Counted from the first letter of the stretch, positions 43,421-55,401 are shown. The stretch: DNA of 64,000 nt from Bemisia tabaci (GCF_918797505.1 NC_092796.1:32870098-32934097); one strand, 5' to 3'. A program made the numbers and translations. Notes: generated by a model from the sequence alone, not told the origin.

Positions 43421-44560
43421 CCACAATTGAATCAGCTATTACAGAAAGGGCACAATCGACATTTTTTTCGAAATTGAGTTTTTTGCGGTTTTCGCATTAG
43501 TGTATGTAGACACACCCTGTAGTGCAGACAGGGCACTATATTCGCATTTTTTATGTGTTTTTGACAGGGGTTATGTTTCTCACGTAGAGCAGAAAGGGCA
43601 CTGTTGCAGCAATATAGTGCCGTTTCTGCAGTACATGCCCACTGCAGGGTGCGCGCGCATTGGCAGCGGCAACTCGTCGTTTGTTTTGTTTTGATACGAT
43701 TGAGAGGTTAGTTTTGCGTTTCAAAACGACAGTGATCACGCTACACGCTTCACTCACGCTGAAAATGAAAGGAGTGAGAATTGAACCTTGAGTGTAGGAA
43801 GTGAGAGGAGTCCTTAACAGGTTGGATGAAGAAGTAGGTAGAAGATTACTACGCTATTGAACCTCAAAGGATTTCTTTTTTTTTTTATTTTTTTTTATTT
43901 TTTTTTTTTTTTTTTTTTTTGTTTTTAATTTCTTGACTTGAAATAAGCCAGAAATATTTTTAAAATTTACATAGCTACGGGCAAACCACATGGTGAAAGT
44001 TCGAAATCGCATACCATCAATTGCGACATTGCCAATTTTATTTCGTCTTCTTTTTTTGTTCTTAAGTATTCTCTATTAAAATTTTGTGTAAACTTCCTTC
44101 ACACCATCAAGATTGTTTTCGGAAAATTTCATGGGAAAATCTCTATTAGTTCTCTTTAAAAAATAGTATAAAAAGAGAGCAGAAATTTTGAAACGTTGCA
44201 ATGGAGATGTACAATTTCCAACTTTCGCTATAGACATGCATTATTGCCATACATTTGAGATGAAAAACAAGGGCTAAAATAATTTTCTGGCTTCATTCTA
44301 TCACTCTTTATGGCTCCTTCCCCCATGTATTTCAGAAAGGGCACTAATGATTTTCCTTCAAGTGTCATTATTTACAACCCAGAAAGAGTATCATGTAAAA
44401 ATTTTTTATGGAAATTGTCAGTCTACTTGGGGGACAAAAGAAAACATCGAAAATTTTTTTTCCAAAAGCTTATAGTTTACTCAAATCAGTTTTTTGCATT
44501 TTCTGAACAGTTAACATTTCTGCAATAGTGCCATTTCTGCAATATGTGATTCAATTGTGG
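43421..44560. mobile_element. 1.14-kb TIR element with GGGCACTAT motifs
   Basis: The ends CCACAATTGAATCAGC and GTGATTCAATTGTGG are inverted, followed inside by CAGAAAGGGCAC and its inverse. The AGAAAGGGCACT or AGTGCC(G/A)TTTCT motif recurs at 43446, 43525, 43592, 43617, 44334 and 44527. A ~50-base T-rich run lies at 43873-43925. Confidence 0.65.
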
Positions 44561-45099
44561 GTTCCATAGTTTCCTCACCTTTGGCTCATCAATAATTCAA
44601 GAAAAACTTAACCGCACAAAATATGTATCGTGTACATCAACCAGTGCAAGTGTATGCATCATTAAACGAATCGAACGTGTGAGGAATCATGGTTTTTTCT
44701 TCTACTACGCTGGCTGCAGCATGATGAAGTACTCGCTGTCATTTTCATTTTCGTAATAAGAGATCGCACCATTATTCGCGTGTATTCACTCGCTCGAAAC
44801 TGCCAGTAGGGCAAACGAGACTCATTTTCCGAGCCGATACCGAGAAGAAGAGGCATACGTTGAATTGGCGACTCCGGGAGGGGGGGGGGGGGGGGAAGGG
44901 AACAAGGAAGAGTCGTCAAACAATGTGACGGCGCCAGCCTCAAGGGGAGCCGTGTTTGTGTAGGTCGCGGGATGACGCGCCGCGCCAGTGCGCCACGCGC
45001 CGTTGCATCATCGAAAATTTCTCGTCCCCAATCGCGTTTCGCATCCGTAGGCGTCGACTCCCGAACTAATAACGTGTTTTCCCAGACGGAGGAACGTAA

Positions 45100-45348
45100 T
45101 TGAGGGGCTTGGGGATCAAGGCGCATAAGTGCAGTTTTTGCTATTTCGAGGAAATCGTGTTTGAAGTTTCGGAACGACATGGATACTCATGGCGGAAAGA
45201 CAGTTCCAACTGACTTTTTGATGCTTCAAAATTGTTTGAGAGGAAATTTATAACGGAATATGCACTAAGACTAGTTTTACTCAAAATCATTAGTATCTCA
45301 ATTTTTTCAAAAATTGCACTTATGCGCCTTGTCCTCCAAGCCCCTCAA
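45100..45348. mobile_element. MITE with TTGAGGGGCTTGG ends
   Basis: TTGAGGGGCTTGGGGATCAA and inverse, continuing through GGCGCATAAGTGCAGTTTTTG. A single end of the same family is at about 63373-63435. Confidence 0.75.
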
Positions 45349-46032
45349 GTGAAGTTCTACTTTGCGAAATTTCCATTTAGGAATTGTCGGATACTTGAAT
45401 TTTGCAATCATTATAAAGTACACTTTCTCACTCATCCGTAATAACATTTATATGTATAGAGGAGCGGATAGTGCATACATTGCTTCTAAACTGAGTCATA
45501 CATTGCAGTTCCTAATTGCAGAAGATATTCTACTTCTAACTTGAAATTTCAGTAATTCCTGCTCTTATTACGCGCTAAAATCAGTTAAGTAACTACGTCT
45601 CAAAATTTCACCCAATTTTTTTTTTTTTTTAAAAAATCGTATCTACCTGTTTTTGAAAGAAATAAAAATGAAAAATTATCTACTCCTTCCCTTCCTAGAA
45701 GTAAATAATTTAGGGAGCGTTCATGAAAATTACGTAACGCATTTTTTCGGCGCTTTTGACCCCCTCCCCCGGCTTCTCTTGTAACGCGTGTGCTATAGCG
45801 TAGGTCCCTATCCTTCAGAACGTAAAAGCAAAATGGCATAACACTCTCCTTCACCCCTTCTTCCCTCGAGCGTTACGTACGGAATTTACGGACAGGCCCT
45901 TACCGGAACTTTGGCCGCATTCTAATGCACATGCGGTGTTCCTCTCCATAGCTGGTACCATGTATGCAATGGCGTTCTTTTATACATGCATCTCCAAGTA
46001 AATTCAATGTTTCGTTTCATTTTCTGTTTCAG

Positions 46033-46074
46033 GTGAGTTCTTATCAAATGTCAAGTTGTCAGAAGTAGATTCGG
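46033..46074 (+). CDS. Dad: Inhibitory SMAD, exon 4 (linker, last in window)
   Basis: This 42-base exon has a strong acceptor (TTTCTGTTTCAG) and donor GTAAGC. In phase 1 it reads (E)-GEFLSNVKLSEVDS-(next). GEF following SLTTSGE in exon 3 resembles the Smad6 linker shortly before the HWC..AYWE start of MH2. Ends are again phase 1. A 42-base exon could arise by chance, so this is the least certain of the four, but splice sites, frame and resemblance agree. The MH2-coding exons were searched for downstream by reading for HWC and AYWE-type words and were not found. Confidence 0.62.
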
Positions 46075-46142
46075 GTAAGCACCAGGCACAATAATTTTAA
46101 TAATCTCATCAATTGAATTGCATTATCCAGCGTGGGACTACT

Positions 46143-46390
46143 CTGCCATGCTAAGGAAAACCACCGTATGAATGTTCAGACGTTGCCAAATTGCCTTTGA
46201 TACAAGACGAATTCCCCGACAAACTTATGAATATTTTTCTTCCAAATTCTTAGTTAATTTCGTTCGCAATTTCATCCTAAGTTCCTGATAATTTCAAGGA
46301 AAATTATAACTCTCCTCACAGTTATACTTTTACCGGAGGAAATATGGCAACTCTCGAATGTTCATACGGCGTTTTTCCTCAGCACGGCTG
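46143..46390. mobile_element. Family A MITE with 4-bp TSD TACT
   Basis: It runs from CTGCCATGCTAAGGAAAACC to CCTCAGCACGGCTG, with TACT at 46139-46142 and 46391-46394. It begins 69 bases after exon 4. Confidence 0.9.
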
Positions 46391-46549
46391 TACTATTTCC
46401 TGCTCATCCATGCACGCAACTGTCTGCATAGGGACACTGGTGGTACATTTGTTTCTAAAATGAGCCAGTTATAGTAGTTTCTTATCGTAAAATTAAGTCA
46501 CTTTGCTTAGAAGTTAGGGTCACCCTTTTCGCCACTCCCGTCAGAACTA

Positions 46550-46818
46550 CGGGCTGATTATTGAAATTGATAGTCAAAGCGATAGACAAAGGAGACATAG
46601 GGAGTATGGAGCGATCCCACTGGTTGAAACGGGTGGTTGTTTGAGACTAAGGGGGAAAATGATGGACTAATAATTATTGACTCTCTTAAGGACTGCCGCT
46701 GGTTGGTCTATTACTTCCCTCCATTGCAACCACCCGCTTCCACCAATAGGGTCTCTTTATTTTAGGTTTGTCATTTTTGTCTATAACTTCGTCTATCAAT
46801 TTCAATAAACAGCCCGCT
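46550..46818. mobile_element. Family E TIR element
   Basis: CGGGCTGATTATTGAAATTG with ATAGTCAAAGCGATAGAC at the left; TCTATCAATTTCAATAAACA with GCCCGCTGG at the right. The inner GAAACGGGTGGTT pairs with AACCACCCGCTTC. Confidence 0.82.
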
Positions 46819-46908
46819 GGCGCCTCATCGAAGAAAGCCGAATTTCTCAACGGACGCACCGACGGAATTCGACCCATCTCGCCGGAGGCCGAGGAGAGGA
46901 GAAAGAGA

Positions 46909-47063
46909 CAGTGGCGTGGCGTGTCTCGCGATGTATCGATCGATCTGTCATTTAAACCCATGGAAAAGAATCGATGAACGGTGTGTTCGCAACGGACACC
47001 CTAAGGATCGATTCTTTACCATAGCCTCAACATCGATAATCGATCATTCACGCCTCGGCACTG
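46909..47063. mobile_element. Family D hAT-type MITE
   Basis: It runs from CAGTGGCGTGGCGTG to ACGCCTCGGCACTG, flanked by AAAGAGA on both sides (7 of the expected 8 bases). Confidence 0.88.
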
Positions 47064-47540
47064 AAAGAGAGGCGTCCGATTCCAACGGAGGCGGCCCCAT
47101 GCGAGCCACTAATTGAAACTGCTAATTAAAGAGAGCCCATGGTCATTGCGCTAATTATCCGAGTACTCTCGAAACGGGGCCCCGAGGGGGGTGCGAGGGG
47201 GGGGGGGGCTGTTATCTTCGACGAGGCAGCGTCAGGAATCAATGGCGTAAGCGGCGCGGCTGATGTCCCGCGGGGGAGCGATGGCGCCGCGACGATCGTC
47301 CGGAAAGCCGCCGGGTTTTCCGCGGAAAAACGGGGTTTTCCTGTCCGATCTGGCTACGCCGCACGAGAGGAGGGGGTCGTAAATGTACGAGTGCCCGTTG
47401 TCGCCACCGTGGGACGACCGATAAGAACGGCGCCTGCCGCCACTCGACGTCGTCGCAGGTTGTCGTCTTTTTTTACTTCGGAAGCTGGAAATATAGATTG
47501 AGGGGGGGTGGGGAGTCGAAAAAGTTCGACAAGAGACACG

Positions 47541-47577
47541 ATGTAGTAGTAAGTAGTAGTAGTCGTAGCAGTAGAAC
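47541..47577. repeat. (GTA)n microsatellite
   Basis: An interrupted GTA/TAG trinucleotide run of about 37 bases. Confidence 0.85.
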
Positions 47578-47814
47578 GAGATTATTTTTACGAAGTGCGG
47601 CCAGTGTTCGAGGCTCTCTTTCGCTCGGTTCAACTCGAAACATAATTACGAACGCTTTGTGGAATGACTTGTTCCAGCGAATTTGTAGTTTTCAAGAAAA
47701 TTGATGACGAAAAGCGTCTGTACCCGCCTACGTCATCGACAAAATCCGCAAGATGCTCGAAATGCAACCACCGGTTCTCTCTCTCCCTCCCTCCCTCCCC
47801 TCTCCCCCCTTTGT

Positions 47815-48067
47815 ACTGCCGTGCTAAGGAAGAACGCCATATGAACCTTCAGATGTTGCCACGTTTCCTGAAATAAAACCTTAATTTACTGGGAAAATCG
47901 TTAAATTATTTTTTCAACTTTTTCAGAAATTTTTGTTCGCAATTTCGTCTAAAATGTCTGAAAATGTTAAGGAAAAATACGCAGAATCGTTCTCTAAAAT
48001 ATATGTTTTCTCCAAGTCAATTTGGCAACTCTCGAACGTTCATACGGCGTTCTTCCTTAGCACGGCA
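47815..48067. mobile_element. Family A MITE
   Basis: It runs from ACTGCCGTGCTAAGGAAGAA to CTTCCTTAGCACGGCA, with TTGT at 47811-47814 and 48068-48071 as a 4-base duplication. Confidence 0.87.
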
Positions 48068-48393
48068 TTGTCCGCAAGGAAGTATCAAAGCGCTGAAATC
48101 CAAAGTTTCTTTAATGTCCAAGAAACCGATGGAGGTCCGCCACTCGTCTCCGATCAGTCCGATCTGATCGCGGAAACTGCGGTCGGATCAGCAGCGCGAT
48201 TCGGAGTGGGTCCGATTGCTCTCGCGAAACCGCAGGCTCGCGACCTCGACTACAAATCGTTTTTCCCGCACCCCCACAAGCCCCGCACCCCAACAAGCCC
48301 CCACAAGCTTCTACCCCGCGCCCCGAACCGGATAACGTGAAATCGGCTGCATCCGCCCCGGTTCGGTTTCCGAGACTGCACGGCTGCACCGGC

Positions 48394-48629
48394 GCAAAGT
48401 GGATCGCGTCAGTCAGAGAAGTCGGACTTGAAAACTTCAACAAAAACTGCAAATTTTTAAATCTATTTCGTCGAAATTGAAAATTTTAGGGGTGCTTTCA
48501 GAAGATAATTTCACGATTAAACCAGTGAAACCACTTTTAGAACCTCAAAGTTATGTATGAACGAAGTTATAAGCGTCTAAAGTTTCGAAATTTAGTCCAG
48601 CCTCTCCTATTGAGTCGATCTACTGTGCG
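48394..48629. mobile_element. Family F TIR element
   Basis: The left end GCAAAGTGGATCGCGTCAG is degenerate; the right end is GAGTCGATCTACTGTGC. The interior AGAACCTCAAAGTTATGTAT matches the other copies. Confidence 0.7.
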
Positions 48630-48689
48630 CCGGCCCGGAATCCCCGCCCGCCCCTCCGCTCTAGAAAGCATCGTTGCCAGATAGTGCTG

Positions 48690-49060
48690 AGAAATTTGTC
48701 TGAAATTTGATGAATTTCGTGAGTAAGTAAAAACTACTGAGTGAACTGAACACGAAGATAAGTACCCTTGGTTCATGAATTGAACAATTATTATTGGAGA
48801 AGACAAGAAAAAATTATCTAATCTGCTAAAATACGTGTGTTTAAATGGGAAATGCCGCCTGATGACGTTACTAGGCGGTGCATTTTCTCACTTTTAAATC
48901 TGTTTTTATACTATTTCCCCAATTAGAAAAAAATTATAAAAGATTCTGGGAAATCAGCTCTTTAAGCACTTTCAGACGAAGCAATAAAAAATAAGCATGC
49001 AAATTCTCCATTTCCTGACTCTTCCAAATAGCCGTAAAGTCCCTGATTTACCCGACACTC
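48690..49060. repeat. Dispersed repeat W with AGGCGGTGCATTTTCTCAC core
   Basis: It shares with 53930-54235 the words CTGAAATTTGATGAATTTCG, GGGAAATGCCGC, GGTGCATTTTCTCACTTTTA and CAGCTCTTTAAGCACTTT in the same order. The core block AAATGCCGCC..GGCGGTGCATTT is itself an imperfect palindrome. Confidence 0.75.
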
Positions 49061-49634
49061 CTGGTAATATCTCCTCAAATAGTTACTCATTTTAGAAACG
49101 ATGAATATTCTCGCGCTCAGTTGATTCCGTAGCCCAGCGAATAGTTGGGAGAAATTCGCGAGGAATTGAAGCTAATTCTGCATCGTCGGAGTCATATTGT
49201 ATGAGCATGTCAGCCCGGCCTCAGTTGAGGAGAGGATGTGCTGTATTCGCTTTCAACGGAGGGTGGTTTTACGCGAAGGGGGTGGTGGTGCTGGTTCGCC
49301 AGCCAGCTTGGCGCTCCCGTAGTCCCGCGGCCCGCGGCGCGTCGAGGTGGGCACGTGGATTCCAGACAGACTGTCGCGGGAAGTGGAACATGATGCAAAC
49401 CGCAAACGCAAGAATCTTCAAAAGTCCTCCAAGCCCTCAATTTCACCCAGTTCGGATTAGGGTACCTTTATAGGGACAGTACAGACAACGCGATTGATGT
49501 AGCTCTTAGGGCCCGAAAGAGCGACAACGTGAAAAACGATAATCACTAGAAAAGTGCCGCTGCCAACCTATGCAATTGAAAAATCAATCAATCAGGCCGA
49601 CAGCGCATTGTAAACAAGCGTTTTTAAGGAATAA

Positions 49635-49936
49635 GACCATACAAGTCCGGAAATAGTACCGATTTTTTTTCAGATCGATGTGGAAGTACTGAAAAAGTGC
49701 GGAAATTCCGCAAAAACGCCCGGAACTTATTTAATTTTTTGTAATCTTTGTCGCAATTTTAAAATTTTGAAATATTTCGAATTTCGTAAAATGGAGGAAC
49801 TGAAAAAGTACTAATGGAGATACTGAAAAAGTACAGAATTTCTCTGTTGGAGGAGGTACTGAATTTCTTGAGAATGTACTGAAAAAGTACTGTACAAGCA
49901 CTTATTTTTGACCAGCCTGTTTAAGTAGACAACCTG
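49635..49936 (+). mobile_element. Family C element, left end degenerate
   Basis: It starts CCATACAAGTCCGGAAATAG and ends GTAGACAACCTG. AAAGTACT words are repeated throughout. Confidence 0.78.
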
Positions 49937-50431
49937 GAGACTTAGAAACTGAGAAAATGTATGCGTAATCAAAGTTTTCTGCGTGCTTTCATCATTTTTG
50001 ATCGGTGTACCTACTCTTGGAGTTTGAATAAGTACCACTGGATAATTCGATATCATGGGTTGGCTGCGTTTGTGAAATGCTGCCAAGTGAAACACTCGAA
50101 CGAATGTCAATTTATTCGCGTTAAAAATTAGGAAATTTCGTTTAAAGTATCGGGGAAGATCCTGATATATCGTCGCAAAGTATGCACTTTATTTGATTTA
50201 TTTTAATTTGATTCGATCATCAATTGGTTAGTCATCTAATGGAGAAACTCTAAAATATATTGTCTCTCGTGGAAACCGCGCGGGAGGTTAAATTCCCCCC
50301 CGTGAGAATGGCCCCCCTCCCCCCTCCCCCCTTGGATTCCCACCGGTCCTGTCTCTCGGAATCTGAGTAGCGTCTGTTCGGAGGAAGCCGAGGAAAAAAA
50401 GTAAAAAGTTAAAAAGCCTCGATGACGAATG

Positions 50432-50674
50432 CTACCGCGTTAAGGAAGAACGCCGTATAAACTGTCGGGCGTTGCCAAATTTCCTCCGATAAAATACAAA
50501 TTTTCAGGGTAAGTTGTCATTTTTCAGGCAATTTCGCTGGCATTTCAATCTCGAATACCTGAAAATTTCGAGGAAAAATACGCTTAAACTTTTTCGTGAG
50601 AACATATCATATTGTATGTCTGGAAATTTTGCAACGCCCGAATGTTGATACGGCGTTCTTCCTCAGCTCGGCGG
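50432..50674. mobile_element. Family A MITE, diverged ends
   Basis: It runs from CTACCGCGTTAAGGAAGAAC to CTTCCTCAGCTCGGCGG, flanked by AATG and AATA. Confidence 0.8.
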
Positions 50675-51955
50675 AATACAGTCATCACAGATAGGCCCGA
50701 ATCCGAAAACACAGAATATGCATTAGAAAAGGAGCGATTTGGATCTACCCGGACCCCCCCCCCCCCCTCTCTCAACCCTTCACCGGGGCCGTCGTTGACG
50801 GAGTGGTCGAGCGGTGCGGGGTTGCCGGCCTCGGTCAGGAAAACGGGGGAAAATCAGGAGACGCTCCATCGGAGCAACGACTGTTGAACTTGGACCTTCA
50901 AAAACGTGGAGAAAAATGTTATAAAAAAACGCACTTAGGTCTATCTTTCGTGTTTTCCTCTTGGATAATTCTTGCGAAACTTACGTATTACGAACAGGGT
51001 GGCAAACGTTTGGAAAAACCTTCTCGGAAAAGCGTGGAAAGTTGGAGAATGTTGTCGGAGGTCAGGCAATTTTTCCATTCGTAGCTTGGACCACACATGG
51101 GAGTACTTGTTACCCAGGCAAATAATTAACAAATACTTAGGTCTGATAGTTTCCAAGATTCTTTGAATAAATACGTATCTAGTCTTGTATGAATGTGGCA
51201 GCGCAAGCTTCGTCTTTCCAAAAGTAGGCGGGAAATTCCGTACGAAAAAAAGAAGAAGAAAAAATAACACTGGCAAGCCAGGAAGTTCGATATTTCAGTT
51301 AATTTTCCACACTTACAAAGTTATGGAAAAATCATTCAAAGTTTATTATATTGATCAAAATGTCCGTATCGATGCAAACCCCTCCCCAAAAACAAACCTA
51401 TGAATGTACGACCTTTTTTTTTTCAAAATAATTATTAATACTTCCCGAAATATTCAGTCAAAAAACTCGTGAAAGTGGGAGGGGGTTCTAGTACACGAAG
51501 AAGAAAAAAGGGGTTTCCTTCATTCTTAATTTTCGCCCGTGAAACCAGTATCTCGTGAACCTTTATTCTCAATGTACGTTCGCTATCCGATTCAACCTTT
51601 TCACGAGGACCCGGCAGCACCGAGCTTACGAGTGCGTGAACTTGCGTGCACGGACCCTTTGGGGGGGGGGGGGGGGGGGGGGGCTGAGAGCGATTTCGAC
51701 CGAAGACGGACCACGAGTTATACCCGGCGGACGACACGACGCGACGCTGGTTGGCTTTGTTCCAACAACGGCGTTGTTGCCTTTTCATCGCTTTTCGGCG
51801 TCGAGTTCTAGAAGTGGAGGGGGGGGGGGGGAGCAAGCACACCGTGTTCCTTCAAAATCCCCACCGAAACTTAGCCGGGTCCCGGTTTCCGTCTTCCTCG
51901 AGGGAACGTAATCCGTGGGATGCGAAGGAAATTTCGCGGAAAATTTCTGATCTTA

Positions 51956-52184
51956 CAGGGGTCCAGTCAATCAGAGAGGTCGGACGTGAAATTTTTCAAA
52001 AAAAACTGCGAATTTTGATGTCTCGTCACATTTCAAATTGTAAGGGGTGTTTCTGAAAGAAAATTCGACTAGAAAACCAATGGAACCACTTTAACAACCT
52101 CAAAGTTTTGTATGAACGGAGTCAAAAGCTTTTAAAGTTTCCTAATTTTGTCCGAGCTCTCCCATTAACTCGATCCACTGTGCG
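51956..52184. mobile_element. Family F TIR element
   Basis: ACAGGGGTCCAGTCAATCAG..GGTCGGAC at the left; TCCGAGCTC..AACTCGATCCACTGTG at the right, with the usual AACCTCAAAGTTTTGTATG inside. Confidence 0.72.
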
Positions 52185-52525
52185 TCGTCGGCACAGGGGG
52201 GTCGGTAAACCCCCACCTTTAAAATTTACCGGGGCGCGGGCTCTCTTTGATAAGGGGGAAGAGGGATTTTAAGGGGCATTTACCGGCTAAAGTGTTCCTT
52301 CTGATTACCAGTTTTCGTTCATCATTTGACTGAAGTTTAGAGGGCGATCGCTCTGAATCCTCCTGGGCCAGTCAGCCCCCCCTCGATGAATGAGAGCTAC
52401 TACATCCCCCTCCCCCACCCCTTCCATCCACAAAAATGTTAGGGGAAGGGGTTGGCCATGGAGGATCTTTACGGCAGTTTGTACTGAAATGGGAGCAAAT
52501 CAGGAATGGATCCCACAATAATAGC

Positions 52526-52688
52526 CAGTGGCGAGGCATGAATGATCGATTTTCGATATTTCTCCCTTGAAGCTGTGTTAAAGAATCGATTATTAAGGTG
52601 TTCGTTGCGAACGCCCTGTCTGTCGATCCTTTCCCATAGGTTTACATGGCAAATCAATAGATATATCGCAAAGCACGCCACGCCACTG
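52526..52688. mobile_element. Family D hAT-type MITE
   Basis: It runs from CAGTGGCGAGGCATG to AAGCACGCCACGCCACTG, with the core AAGGTGTTCGTTGCGAACGC. No clean TSD was seen. Confidence 0.83.
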
Positions 52689-53477
52689 GTCAAAGCGCTT
52701 CTCACGAAGGGATTCATTCCCTCTCCGTCGGCGTTATCAGTGTTACGTCACAGAAAAAACCGATTTACAGATCGATTTATTCTCGTTGGTAGCGTTTGAA
52801 GAGTTAATGTCATTGTTTGGATTCAATGCGACGTAATGACACATTAACACTCATAGCATCCATAATGTCCTCTATGATATATGTATAAGCAGGAGGGGAG
52901 ATTTCTTAATACCAAGTACCAAGAGTCCATCGCTAGTGTATTTTTCTCCGGGTCGGCAACACCGCCTCTCAGAGCGAGAGAGAGAGTGGGTCCGGTCGGA
53001 CGAGCGAGCGAGACAGTCGATCGGGATTGAGGAGCGGGGGGCGCTAATACGTTTCTTGACTGGCGCCATCCGTAGGGTTAGGTTATTTTTACGGAGACCT
53101 ATCATTTCTAGTATCAGGAGCTCTTTTCCTATTCCGTCTTGAGCGGCCGTAATTATTCCGTCCCCCGCCCCCTCGTCCCGTGCTCCCTGCGGCTCCCCCG
53201 CCCCCGCGCCCGGTCCCGGTCCGTGCAAGAACAGCGCATCCGCCGCGGATCGCCGCGGGGAGTTGCGTCGTTTCGGCGCGCGCGGGGGAGAGTGCCGAGT
53301 GCGGCTGTCTCGCTCTCGACTCATCACCCCCCGAGGTTGCCCGATTCGCCGCGAAAATCCCCGAACCATCCGGGGGTGTCCTCGGGGAAAACGCCGGAAG
53401 GATATTCCAATGTTGCCAATTTTCTTTTTAAATATGGACGCTTTCATGCTAAAAGGAATTATGTCTCACGCAAACAC

Positions 53478-53789
53478 TAGAGTCCCTTTATACTGAGAGT
53501 CAAGACAACACCCCCTCATGGAGTCACAAACGGGAATAAAGATTACACAAATTGAACGTTTTTCGTAATCTTTGATCGGCCCATTCTCAAATTCCTTTCT
53601 CCGTTCCTTCTCTCATTCCGTTTGTTCCTTGCCGAACCCGTAATTCCCTGGTCCATTCCGGATTATAATCTTTGCAATCGGTGAAAATGTAATCTTTATT
53701 CCCGTTTGTGACACTGTGAAAGCCTAAAATACGGGAACCAATCAGAAATGGATTCACATTGTCTTGACTCTCCGTATAAAGGGACTCTA
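53478..53789. mobile_element. Family H hAT-type MITE with 8-bp TSD GCAAACAC
   Basis: TIRs of ~30 bases begin TAGAGTCCCTTTATACTGAG. GCAAACAC lies at 53470-53477 and 53790-53797. Inner arms (ATAAAGATTACA and TGTAATCTTTAT) also pair. It sits inside GAATTATGTCTCACGCAAAC sequence that resumes after it. Confidence 0.92.
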
Positions 53790-53929
53790 GCAAACACTAT
53801 GCACATAGTTCCTTTTAGCATAAATACGTCCAAATAACGGTTGGGTATCGACGTGAGCTGGTTTTGGACTCGCCCTATATGCATTCTTTCAACTAAACGA
53901 TTTTCTGCTCATGGGAATAGAGAATTTGC

Positions 53930-54235
53930 AGGTGTCTGAAATTTGATGAATTTCGTGATAAACTACTGAGTGAACTGACCACGAGGATACCTTCGGTTCA
54001 TGAATTGAAAAATTATTGGAGAAGATATGACAAAATGATCTAATATGCTAAAATGCGTGTGTTTAAATGGGAAATGCCGCGAGATAACGCCACCAGACGG
54101 TGCATTTTCTCACTTTTAAATCTATTTTAACTTATTTCCCGTATCAGAAAAAAATTATAAAAAATACTGCGAAATCAGCTCTTTAAGCACTTTTAGATGA
54201 AGCAGTAAACAATTAGCACGCATATGCTCCATTGT
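53930..54235. repeat. Dispersed repeat W, second copy
   Basis: Same order of shared blocks as 48690-49060: GTCTGAAATTTGATGAATTT, GGTTCATGAATTGA, GGGAAATGCCGC and CGGTGCATTTTCTCACTTTT. Confidence 0.75.
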
Positions 54236-54243
54236 ATATTTGG

Positions 54244-54523
54244 CGGGATGCATCGTGATTTGGTCATTTTTGTTTGGGTCTTTTCTGGCCCAAGCATCCG
54301 TCTGAAAGTCGATTTTTGCGAATTTGAGGACAAATGTCGAATTTCTGTCGCCAAATCCGGCCATTAGACCCATGTTTTGGCCAATATTAAACCAGTTTAG
54401 AGGACCGAAAGTGACCGAATCACGAAGTGTTTCGTAAAGTATAGACTTTGAACGAGCAAAATAATCGTAGAGGAAGAAATTTAGGGTGGGCCGAAAAACG
54501 GCCCTCATCGATACCTTTTCTTA
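54244..54523. repeat. Dispersed repeat G, second copy
   Basis: It shares CGTGATTTGGTCATTT, CCATGTTTTGGCC and AACGGCCCTCATCGATACC with 15318-15745. Confidence 0.55.
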
Positions 54524-54601
54524 TAGGGAAAGTTTAAGCGTTGGGCGCAGAAAAGGCACTTCTCGTTTCCACTGCTAATTATAGTTCAGAGACGTAACTA
54601 T

Positions 54602-54648
54602 TGGTCTATCGCTTTGTCTATCAATGTCAATAATCAGCCGGCTAGAAA
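54602..54648. mobile_element. Family E right-end fragment
   Basis: GGTCTATCGCTTTGTCTATC followed by AATGTCAATAATCAGCCGG. Confidence 0.7.
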
Positions 54649-55223
54649 CCACAGAAAACGGGTGGAGAGGATCACGGCTTTACTTTGAGGTAGCGACAGA
54701 GTCAAATAGTCGGTTTTTCTAAAAGGAACCGTTGGTTTTGTGCCAGAGAAGAATTGTTCAAACAAGGCGTTTATTTCGGGGAAGGGGAGGCGCTGGCGGT
54801 AATTAAGTAGGGGACCCGACCCCTGTTAGCGACTATTGTAATTTCGCAGCTGCTGCGGTGAGAACTTTGATGGAGTTGAAACGATCGCTCATTACGATTG
54901 CGACGAAAGCGCCAGGCGCCATGCCACCTGCACGGCACTACATTGTGGTCGCCCGCTGGAAACGTCACGACACACTGTGGGTGCGTTTCCTCATTCCGAC
55001 GGACGGAATTAGAAGAATCGGGATGTATATGGTTTTTGAGCCGCTTGGTTTTCATTTTATGAATACATTCGGACACATTTCGGGAACACAGTTCGTTCTA
55101 TCAAGCCGATACTTGTGATTTTTGCGGCTATCGGCGGGTGATGGTCTTTAGACGAGGCCGCTCCAAAAAATGTGACCCACGTTTTTGTGTATTACGTATT
55201 TGTATGAATGGATCTCAGTTCCA

Positions 55224-55285
55224 GTGACGATAGGCGTGAATGGTCGATTATCGATTTTTCCGCATTTGAAGGTATGGTAAGGAAT
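55224..55285. mobile_element. Family D fragment
   Basis: CAGTGACGATAGGCGTGAAT with GGTCGATTATCGATTTTTCC and GGTATGGTAAGGAAT, resembling the left half of family D in the reverse arrangement seen at 52526. Confidence 0.5.
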
Positions 55286-55401
55286 CTCGAACTTTTAAAA
55301 ATGAAGGAGTCCTTAATCTCGGATGAGGGTTGGCTGAGCGAAGCAAGTACAAGGAAACGTGGGTGTCAGACAGTTCAGTCGATTTCCGCATGCGTCCCGT
55401 A

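Larger units (their letters stand above)
30836..46032 (+). other. Dad: I-Smad intron 3 (15.2 kb)
   Basis: It runs from GTAAGG (30836) to acceptor TTTTCTGTTTCAG (46032). Families B, D, C, E, A, P, T and U are listed separately. Between them are G-runs (for example 32876-32892, 33306-33322, 40407-40417), a GC-rich patch at 39920-40090, another at 40740-40900 and a CpG-rich patch at 42255-42660. Stretches 39000-39540 and 41170-42250 show nothing recognisable. Confidence 0.75.

Noticed and set aside
52872..53447. 191-codon minus-strand ORF
   Set aside because: It overlaps a GC-rich patch where stops are rare; an Arg/Pro-rich product of low complexity, no domain, no splice context.
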